The translations under genes were made by a program, and so were the position numbers. Source: Paracoccaceae bacterium (GTDB lineage Bacteria > Pseudomonadota > Alphaproteobacteria > Rhodobacterales > Rhodobacteraceae). From it: a stretch of 21,184 nucleotides of DNA. Below the pieces are notes generated by a model, which did not search any database, was not told the origin of the DNA, and worked only from the letters and a program-made list of their open reading frames with translations. Below are positions 15,225 through 21,184 of this stretch, piece by piece. The stretch's first letter is position 1, and each line of letters opens with the position of its first letter. The stretch covers positions 1-21,184 of the forward strand of contig SKKS01000463.1 of NCBI GenBank assembly GCA_007123625.1, written 5' to 3'.

Positions 15225-15314
15225 CACACCCCCCGCTGACCGGTTTTCCCACTGACCCTAGCACGTTGCGCCAGAGCGCAGGAAGATGGCGAAAACACGA
15301 GCGCGTGACGCGTC

Positions 15315-16037
15315 CTAGAGTGTGATGCGCCGGAACCCCTCGCGCAGCGCCTGCGACCAAGCATCGGACATGGCGGCGAAACCCGGATCGCCGGCTTCGA
15401 TCCGCCGTTGCCGCGAAATCGCGCAGGCGTCCTTTTCGATCACGGCCAGATCAAGCGGCATGCCCACCGACAGATTCGACCGCAAGGTGCTGTCCATCGA
15501 CAGCAACACCGCCTTTTCGGCATCGGCCAGCGGCGTGTCTGGCGTGATGACCCGGTCGAGGATGGGCTTGCCGTACTTGTGCTCGCCGATCTGCAGATAA
15601 GGGGTGTCTTCGGTCGCTTCGATGAAATTGCCCTCGGGATAGACCAGGAACATCCGCATGGCACCGCCCTTGCGCTGCCCGGCAACGATCATGGACGCGC
15701 GCGCCGATTGCTTCATGCTCGCCAGTCGCTCCGACACCTCGCGCGTGACCGCGTTCAGCGTCCGCCCCACGATTTCGGCCACCTGCAGCATTGTGGGCGC
15801 GGCAAGGATGCTGGGGATCGTTTCCGTTTCCGTTTCGGTCGCTTCCTCCAGCCGCGCCAGCGTCGTTTGCGTCACCGACAGGCTGCCTGCGGTCAGGATC
15901 GCGATCACACGCTCGTCCGGGACCTGAAACACGAACATCTTGCGATAGGTCGCGATATTGTCCAGCCCCGCGTTGGTGCGCGTGTCGGACAACAGCACGA
16001 TCCCCTGCCGCAGCAGCAACCCCACGCAATAGGTCAT
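15315..16037 (-). CDS. Proteasome-like peptidase Anbu (ancestral beta subunit)
   Basis: A 240-residue protein of the Ntn-hydrolase fold. It begins MTYCVGLLLRQGIVLLSDTRTNAGLDNIATYRKM, the hallmark of Anbu, where T2 becomes the N-terminal nucleophile after loss of Met. Published Anbu structures show open helical or ring assemblies, not the closed 20S barrel, and peptidase activity has been hard to demonstrate. The start at 16037 is fixed by this N-terminus and by GGAGGG upstream; the frame extends nine codons further but that would bury the nucleophile. A 135-base gap with an A/T-rich patch (16081-16097) separates it from the transglutaminase gene, so it may have its own promoter. It is the last of the four Anbu-cluster genes. 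Confidence 0.94.
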   Translation of the reverse strand: MTYCVGLLLRQGIVLLSDTRTNAGLDNIATYRKMFVFQVPDERVIAILTAGSLSVTQTTLARLEEATETETETIPSILAAPTMLQVAEIVGRTLNAVTREVSERLASMKQSARASMIVAGQRKGGAMRMFLVYPEGNFIEATEDTPYLQIGEHKYGKPILDRVITPDTPLADAEKAVLLSMDSTLRSNLSVGMPLDLAVIEKDACAISRQRRIEAGDPGFAAMSDAWSQALREGFRRITL

Positions 16038-16172
16038 GCGCCCGAACCCTCCATGTGCGCGCAAACCGCACCATTACCGATAATCGATGATTTTTTCGTT
16101 TCGACATTTCGCCGACACCACGGGCCGCAGGATACGCCGCAGGTCTTGTGCCGCCGTCGCGCCGGTCTCTGC

Positions 16173-17000
16173 TTACTGCTGCACAAGCTCGACCGCAACC
16201 GTGACGTCAAGGTGTTCGCTCCCTGGTCCCCGTGCAATCCCGCGAATGGGCGCCGCCTCGCGCGCGTCGCGCCCCGATCCCAGCCGCACATACCGGTCAT
16301 CGGTACACACCCCGTTCGAGGCGTCGAAGCCCACCCAGCCCAGGCCCTGTACCCAGATTTCCACCCAAGCGTGAGATGCCTCGTGCGGCGAGCCCTCCTC
16401 GGAGGCCTGCAGGTACCCAGAGACATAGCGCGCAGGCATGTCCAGGCAGCGCGCAGCGGCAATCAGCACATGCGCATGATCCTGGCAGACCCCTTCGCCA
16501 AGCGCCAGCGTCTCGGCGGCGGTGGTATGCGCCTCGGTCACGCCCGCAGTATAGACCACCGCCGCCTGCACCGCGCGGGCCAGCGCATGCGCATGCTCAA
16601 GCGGCGCGTCCAGACCCGCACGCGCGGTCTGTGCAAGCTCGTGGATTGCCACATCGGACACGGTGGCGGGCGTCGGGCGCAGGTAGGCCTCGGGCGGGAT
16701 ACGTTCGCGATGCCCCCGCAACACGCCCGCCATGTCGCGGGTTTCCACCTGCCCGGTCACGGAAACCACCACCTCGGTTGCCGGGCCAATGATCGTGCAA
16801 CCCTGGACCCAGTCGCCCGCACCATCGCGAAACCCGCCCCCCGGCACCACGCGTGCGCCTTCATTCGCCGTGACCGTCACATCCCAGCTGAGCGCTGACT
16901 GGGATTCGCACTTCGCAGGCGTCAGCCGATGCGTCTGCACGACGCCCCGCATGGGCAGGTCGTAGCGATAAACCGTCTCATGCGCGATGGTCAGGATCAT
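16173..17000 (-). CDS. Transglutaminase-like protein of the Anbu cluster
   Basis: A 275-residue protein. The N-terminal half (1-105) is the beta-sandwich that precedes bacterial transglutaminase domains (LTIAHETVYRYDLPMRGVVQTHRLTP). The catalytic domain follows with a complete triad: C172 in GEGVCQDHAH, H210 in EASHAWVEI and D226 in GFDASNG. Proteins of this type act as cysteine proteases or amidases, or as amide-exchange enzymes. There is no signal peptide, so it should act in the cytosol. Its start overlaps the alpha-E stop by four bases (ATGA), meaning tight coupling. In the Anbu cluster it is thought to process the product of the ATP-grasp/alpha-E pair, but the substrate is unknown. Confidence 0.93.
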   Translation of the reverse strand: MILTIAHETVYRYDLPMRGVVQTHRLTPAKCESQSALSWDVTVTANEGARVVPGGGFRDGAGDWVQGCTIIGPATEVVVSVTGQVETRDMAGVLRGHRERIPPEAYLRPTPATVSDVAIHELAQTARAGLDAPLEHAHALARAVQAAVVYTAGVTEAHTTAAETLALGEGVCQDHAHVLIAAARCLDMPARYVSGYLQASEEGSPHEASHAWVEIWVQGLGWVGFDASNGVCTDDRYVRLGSGRDAREAAPIRGIARGPGSEHLDVTVAVELVQQ

Positions 17001-17953
17001 CGCATGTCTCCACTCAGATACACGTCATAAACGGCGGCGCCCAGCGCGGACACTTCGCCGATGAACCGGGTCAGAAACTCGTGCAGCCCTTCGTCGAACA
17101 CCTCGTCGATCGTCAACTCCGCCAGCCCGGCCAGCAATGCACGCGCCTCGGTCTGGGCGCGGGTCGGGGTGCCATACGCGCGCGCAAGACTGTCCAGATG
17201 GTCGTTCACTGCCTGCACGCTGGTCAGGAGCGAGCGCGGCGACTGTCGGTTCAGGATCAGGAAATGTGCGATCTTGGCCGCCGTCACCTCTCCGCCATAG
17301 GCCCAGTGAAACGCCCGGTGTGCAGACAGCGCGCGCAACAGTGTCGTCCACTGGTAGTTGTCCAGCCCCGATCCCACGAAATCGACCCGAGGCAAGAGCA
17401 CGAAATACTTCACATCCATCAGGCGCGCGCTGTTGTCGGCACGCTCGATCGAATACCCGATATTGAGGAAGTCATACCCGTCATTGCGCAACTGCGTCGC
17501 ATCGATTGCGCCGCGCACCAGCGCACAGCAGCGCAGCGTCCATTCGGTCAGCCGCGTCAGCGGAAGGTCTGATCGCTCTGTACGCTCCAGCGTCATCAAC
17601 TCCTGATAGGCCGTGTTGAGCGCATCCGAGACCTGGCTGGTCAACGCCGTGCGCACGATCCGCGCATTCTCACGCGCCGCCGCCACGCAGGCCGCAACCG
17701 ACCCCGGGTTGTCGCGGTCGAAGAACATGAAGCTTTCGACATTGCGCTGCACCGGGTCGCGGTATTTCGCCAGGAACCCTTCGTGGCTGCCATTTGCCTG
17801 CAACAAGGGCACCCATTCGTTGCGATAGCCCGAGCCGCCGGTGCTTGGGATCAGCGACATCCGCTCGCCCACCTCCAGCAGCCGCGCCGCCGTTTCGGCG
17901 CGCTCCATGTACCGGGCCAGCCAGTACAGGTTCGCTGCGGTGCGGCTCAACAT
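16997..17953 (-). CDS. Alpha-E domain protein
   Basis: A 318-residue, almost fully helical protein of the alpha-E family (COG2307). The N-terminus MLSRTAANLYWLARYMERAETAARLLEV is diagnostic. Repeated helical blocks follow, with LVRGAIDATQLRNDGYDFLNIGYSIERADNSARLMDVKYF in the middle and a final helical bundle. Alpha-E proteins are nearly always encoded beside, or fused to, the circularly permuted ATP-grasp protein and are presumed to form a complex with it. The biochemical role is not established. It lies 91 bases after the ATP-grasp gene and overlaps the transglutaminase gene. Confidence 0.94.
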   Translation of the reverse strand: MLSRTAANLYWLARYMERAETAARLLEVGERMSLIPSTGGSGYRNEWVPLLQANGSHEGFLAKYRDPVQRNVESFMFFDRDNPGSVAACVAAARENARIVRTALTSQVSDALNTAYQELMTLERTERSDLPLTRLTEWTLRCCALVRGAIDATQLRNDGYDFLNIGYSIERADNSARLMDVKYFVLLPRVDFVGSGLDNYQWTTLLRALSAHRAFHWAYGGEVTAAKIAHFLILNRQSPRSLLTSVQAVNDHLDSLARAYGTPTRAQTEARALLAGLAELTIDEVFDEGLHEFLTRFIGEVSALGAAVYDVYLSGDMR

Positions 17954-18044
17954 GGCGCGCTCCCGGCTGCAGCGTCATCTTGCCCCAAAAACGTGCGGAC
18001 TGGATCCGCAGCCCCGATATCCCGCCAAATTCCGCAGACCAGGC

Positions 18045-19463
18045 TCATTCCGAAAGCACCCATGTATCCTTCACACCCCCACCCTGGCTGGAATTGACCA
18101 CCAGAGAGCCCTCGGTCATCGCCACCCGTGTCAGCCCGCCCGGCACCAGCGTCACCCGATCCCCCACCAGACAATATGGGCGCAGATCCACATGCCGGGG
18201 CGCGACCCCTTCGCCCACGAAGGTCGGACAGGTCGACAGCGCCAGCGTCGGTTGCGCGATATAGTTGCCGGGGTTTTCCTCGATCCGCTTGCGGAAATTC
18301 TCGACCTGCTCGCGGGTCGATTTCGGCCCCACCAGCATGCCATACCCGCCCGAGCCATGGACTTCCTTGACCACCAGTTCGCCAAGGTTTTCCAGAACAT
18401 ACTTCAGATCGTCAGCCCGCGCGCATTGCCATGTCGGCACGTTCTGCAGGATCGGTTCCTCGCCCAGATAGAAACGCACCATATCGGGCACGAAACAATA
18501 GATCGCCTTGTCATCGGCCACCCCGGCCCCGGGGGCCGAAGCCAGCGTCACCCCGCCCGAGCGATAAACATCCATCAACCCCGGCACACCCAGCATCGAA
18601 TCGGGTCGGAAGCACAGCGGGTCGATGAAAGCGTCGTCGATCCGGCGATAGATTACATCCACCCGGCGCGGCCCTTCGGTGGTGCGCATCCAGACGAATT
18701 CGCCCTCGACGAACAGATCCTGCCCCTCGACCAGCTCGACCCCCATCAGGTTCGCCAGAAAGCTGTGTTCGTAATAGGCCGAGTTATAGGCACCGGGCGT
18801 CAGGATCACGATCTTGGGGTCACGTTCGCACTTGCGCGGGGCGACCGATGCCAACGTCCGGCGCAGTTCCTCGGAATAGCCGTCAACCGGCGCAATGCGG
18901 TTTTCACGGAACAGCCCGGGAAACAGTCGCATCATGATCTCGCGGTTTTCCAGCATATAGGACACGCCCGACGGCGTGCGGCAATTGTCCTCGAGCACGA
19001 AGAATTCGTCCGGCCCGGTGCGCACCAGATCGACACCAACTATATGGCTGAAAACCCCGCGCGGCGGCGTGAAGCCGACGACGGCGGCCTCATAGGCTTC
19101 GTTGCGATAGACCAGATCACGCGGCACCAGCCCCGCGCGCACGATCTCGCCGCGCGCATACACATCTGCCAGAAACGCGTTCAGCGCCTTGGCCCGCTGG
19201 ATCACACCGCGTTCCAGCCTGCGCCATTCGTCCTGCGCAAACACCCGGGGAAACATGTCGAACGGCATCAGGCGCTCGGGATCTCCGCCTTCGCCATAGA
19301 CCGCAAATGTAATGCCGATGCGCCGGAACAACTCTTCGGCTTCGGCCTGCTTGAGGCTGCGAAACTCATCGGGCATCTCGCCCATCCAGCCCTGCAACCC
19401 CTTGTACGGCCAGCGCACCGCACCCTGCTCGAACATCTCGTTGAAAAAGTCCGCTCTTTTCAC
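18045..19463 (-). CDS. Circularly permuted ATP-grasp protein of the Anbu cluster
   Basis: A 472-residue protein of the circularly permuted ATP-grasp type (COG2308), predicted to ligate a carboxylate to an amine using ATP, as in peptide or amide bond formation. Visible marks are IGITFAVYG (49-57), the metal- and ATP-site block EDNCRTPSGVSYMLENR (158-174), where many relatives have L in place of C161, the VVKEVHGSGGYGM strand and loop (364-376), and the ending SSQGGGVKDTWVL. The start is GTG at 19463, chosen because AGGTGA lies seven bases upstream and because the N-terminus then fits the family. The frame stays open to 19760, but that part looks like non-coding promoter DNA. It is the first gene of the cluster. 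Confidence 0.93.
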   Translation of the reverse strand: MKRADFFNEMFEQGAVRWPYKGLQGWMGEMPDEFRSLKQAEAEELFRRIGITFAVYGEGGDPERLMPFDMFPRVFAQDEWRRLERGVIQRAKALNAFLADVYARGEIVRAGLVPRDLVYRNEAYEAAVVGFTPPRGVFSHIVGVDLVRTGPDEFFVLEDNCRTPSGVSYMLENREIMMRLFPGLFRENRIAPVDGYSEELRRTLASVAPRKCERDPKIVILTPGAYNSAYYEHSFLANLMGVELVEGQDLFVEGEFVWMRTTEGPRRVDVIYRRIDDAFIDPLCFRPDSMLGVPGLMDVYRSGGVTLASAPGAGVADDKAIYCFVPDMVRFYLGEEPILQNVPTWQCARADDLKYVLENLGELVVKEVHGSGGYGMLVGPKSTREQVENFRKRIEENPGNYIAQPTLALSTCPTFVGEGVAPRHVDLRPYCLVGDRVTLVPGGLTRVAMTEGSLVVNSSQGGGVKDTWVLSE

Positions 19464-19748
19464 AACCGCGTCACCTCGTGACCCCTCGCTGTCTGTTACG
19501 CTCTTGCGGGGCGTTGCGAAGCGCCATGCCCCACCCCGGACGACCACACCCATACGCGGTGCCTGGCCTTCATTCTGTGCAGAAAACCCACCGATTGCCA
19601 GTGAAATACTCAATCCGCAAACGGCAAGGCCAGTTTTGGGTCGCGGTTCTGCGCTGGGTTTCCCGCGTGAACCGGCCCCGAAACGCGCGCTACAGTTGCC
19701 ACGCCGGTGCGCACCCCCTAAGACATGACAAACCGTATCGAGGAGCGC
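19464..19748. other. Divergent intergenic region between the Anbu cluster and oligoendopeptidase F
   Basis: About 285 bases without a convincing gene. It must hold the promoters of the leftward ATP-grasp operon and of the rightward pepF gene. It contains more A/T-rich patches than its surroundings (for example 19560-19620), but I could not pick a clear -35/-10 pair, operator or terminator. Confidence 0.5.
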
Positions 19749-21184
19749 ATGCAGAAACATCTCAAAACGCCCGTGTTCGACGCCAACGCAACCGGAAGCA
19801 TGGCATTCGGAGACCTGCCAGAATGGGATCTGAGCGATCTCTATGCCGCCCCAGACGCGCCAGAAGTGGCCCGCGACTTCGCGGCGCTGAAAGCCGACTG
19901 CGCCGCATTTGCCGCCGATTACGAAGGCAAGCTGGCAGATCTTGACGCGCGGGCGATGCTGGACTGCGTGCGCCGCTACGAAGCCATCGATATGCTGGCC
20001 GGGCGGCTGATGTCCTATGCCGGCCTGCGGTATTACCAGAACACAATGGATTCCACGCGCACGAAGTTCATGGCCGATGCCCAGGACCGCGTGACCGACG
20101 CCACCACGACGCTTGTTTTCTTTGCGCTGGAATTCAACCGCATCGACGATGCCGCGCTGGGCTCACTGCTTGCGCAGGATGCTGATCTGGCGCGCTACCG
20201 GCCGGTGTTTGATCGCCTGCGCGCCATGCGCCCGCATCAGTTGTCAGATGAGCTGGAAAAATTCCTGCACGATCAATCATCTGTGGGTTCCGCCGCATGG
20301 AACCGGTTGTTCGATGAAACCATGGCCGGACTGGAATTCGATGTGGACGGAGAGCCGCTTGCGCTCGAATCCACGCTGAACCTGTTGACCGAACCCGACC
20401 GGGCCCGGCGCGAGGCCGCCGCCCATGCTCTGGCCGATGTCTTTGGTCGCAATATCCGGCTTTTCTCCCGCGTTCACAACACGCTGGCCAAGGAGAAAGA
20501 GATCGAGGACCGCTGGCGCAAGATGCCCTCGCCCCAGCATGCCCGCCATCTGGCAAACCATGTGGAACCCGAGGTCGTGCAGGCCCTTCGCGATGCTGTG
20601 GTGGCTGCCTATCCGAAACTGTCGCACCGCTATTACGCGCTCAAGGCGCGCTGGATGGGGCTCGACAGGCTTGAGGTCTGGGACCGCAACGCCCCATTGC
20701 CAGTGGACCCGCCCAAAACTGTGGACTGGGATCAGGCGCGCGCCACCGTGATGGACGCCTATGCCGGGTTTTCGCCGGAACTGGCGGCGCTGGCCGAACC
20801 GTTCTTCGACCGCGGCTGGATCGACGCAGGCGTGAAGCCGGGCAAGGCGCCGGGCGCCTTCGCCCACCCCACGGTCACCGATGTGCATCCCTACATCATG
20901 CTGAATTACCTGGGCAAACCGCGCGATGTCATGACGCTTGCGCATGAGCTTGGCCACGGCGTGCACCAGCGCCTGGCCGCCGGTCAGGGCGAGTTGCTGT
21001 CCTCCACCCCGCTGACCCTGGCCGAAACCGCCAGTGTCTTTGGCGAGATGCTAACCTTTCGCCGCCTGCTCGCCAACGCAGCCTCGGACACCGAGCGCAA
21101 GACCCTGCTGGCCGGCAAGGTCGAGGACATGATCAACACGGTCGTCCGCCAGATCGCCTTCTATGACTTCGAATGCAAACTCCA
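19749..21184 (+). CDS. pepF: Oligoendopeptidase F, M3 family metallopeptidase, 3' end cut by window edge
   Basis: An open frame of 478 visible codons running off the right edge. It encodes a cytosolic zinc peptidase that cuts short peptides. The N-terminus has the family phrase LPEWDLSDLYAAPDAPE. The zinc site is complete: H399-E400-L-G-H403 (codons from 20943) and E426 in the following AETASVFGE helix. The start at 19749 is preferred for GAGG five bases upstream; an in-frame ATG at 19725 is the alternative. It diverges from the Anbu cluster. A joint role in turning over the peptides made there is possible but only suggested by position. About 130 residues of the usual 600 or so are missing beyond the edge. 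Confidence 0.93.
   Translation, partial: MQKHLKTPVFDANATGSMAFGDLPEWDLSDLYAAPDAPEVARDFAALKADCAAFAADYEGKLADLDARAMLDCVRRYEAIDMLAGRLMSYAGLRYYQNTMDSTRTKFMADAQDRVTDATTTLVFFALEFNRIDDAALGSLLAQDADLARYRPVFDRLRAMRPHQLSDELEKFLHDQSSVGSAAWNRLFDETMAGLEFDVDGEPLALESTLNLLTEPDRARREAAAHALADVFGRNIRLFSRVHNTLAKEKEIEDRWRKMPSPQHARHLANHVEPEVVQALRDAVVAAYPKLSHRYYALKARWMGLDRLEVWDRNAPLPVDPPKTVDWDQARATVMDAYAGFSPELAALAEPFFDRGWIDAGVKPGKAPGAFAHPTVTDVHPYIMLNYLGKPRDVMTLAHELGHGVHQRLAAGQGELLSSTPLTLAETASVFGEMLTFRRLLANAASDTERKTLLAGKVEDMINTVVRQIAFYDFECKL

Noticed and set aside
15408..16898. A 496-codon plus-strand open frame opposite Anbu and the transglutaminase
   Set aside because: No recognisable domain and no start signal; the opposite strand holds intact catalytic motifs.
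17841..19481. A 546-codon open frame on the plus strand, longer than the ATP-grasp gene opposite it
   Set aside because: It is antisense to the alpha-E and ATP-grasp genes, has shadow-type composition rich in His, Arg and Pro, and resembles no protein family, while the minus strand encodes clear conserved motifs.
19464..19760. Upstream extension of the ATP-grasp reading frame
   Set aside because: The frame is open, but the N-terminus at 19463 fits the family and has a good Shine-Dalgarno. The extension would run past the pepF start and reads as non-family sequence.

Overview
The window is chromosomal DNA from a GC-rich alphaproteobacterium, most likely a member of the Rhodobacterales (Rhodobacteraceae). 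Three things point there: the solitary aa3 oxidase subunit I whose key residues fall on Paracoccus denitrificans numbering, the style of the psd-pssA and pgsA-moaD-moaE groups, and the Anbu/ATP-grasp/alpha-E/transglutaminase cluster. No database could be searched, so the taxonomic call rests on protein recognition alone.

Layout. 1-1079 (minus, cut by the edge): a cation diffusion facilitator. 1259-3188 (plus): a zinc-type MDR alcohol dehydrogenase and a flavin reductase, separated by a strikingly hairpin-rich spacer (2421-2548). 3260-4714 (plus): psd and pssA, which make phosphatidylethanolamine. 4846-4922: tRNA-Asp(GTC) with promoter and terminator. 5157-6833 (plus): ctaD with a strong terminator. 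7003-7494: a DUF2244 membrane protein. 7560-8918 (plus): pgsA-moaD-moaE, joining phosphatidylglycerol synthesis and molybdopterin synthase in one tight transcription unit.

8931-13172 is an accessory island with visibly more A/T in its central part. On the minus strand sit a PAAR-repeat spike protein and a DUF4123 chaperone. Divergently on the plus strand are three overlapping genes: a small adaptor-like protein, a 608-residue candidate type VI secretion effector, and a 277-residue companion. No VgrG or structural T6SS gene is in the window, so this looks like an orphan effector cassette. It is the least described part of the window.

13236-19463 is all minus strand. In transcription order it holds a circularly permuted ATP-grasp protein, an alpha-E protein, a transglutaminase-like protein, the proteasome-like peptidase Anbu, and finally an AsmA-family envelope protein. 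The first four form the recognised Anbu cluster, proposed to make and cut peptide or amide tags and still without a known substrate. From 19749 (plus, cut by the right edge) runs an M3-family oligoendopeptidase F, divergent from the cluster.

How the genes work together: psd, pssA and pgsA supply both main phospholipid branches from CDP-diacylglycerol. moaD and moaE form molybdopterin synthase. The T6SS island probably loads and delivers a toxin. The Anbu cluster plus the nearby oligopeptidase may form a peptide synthesis and turnover group, although the link to the oligopeptidase is only positional.
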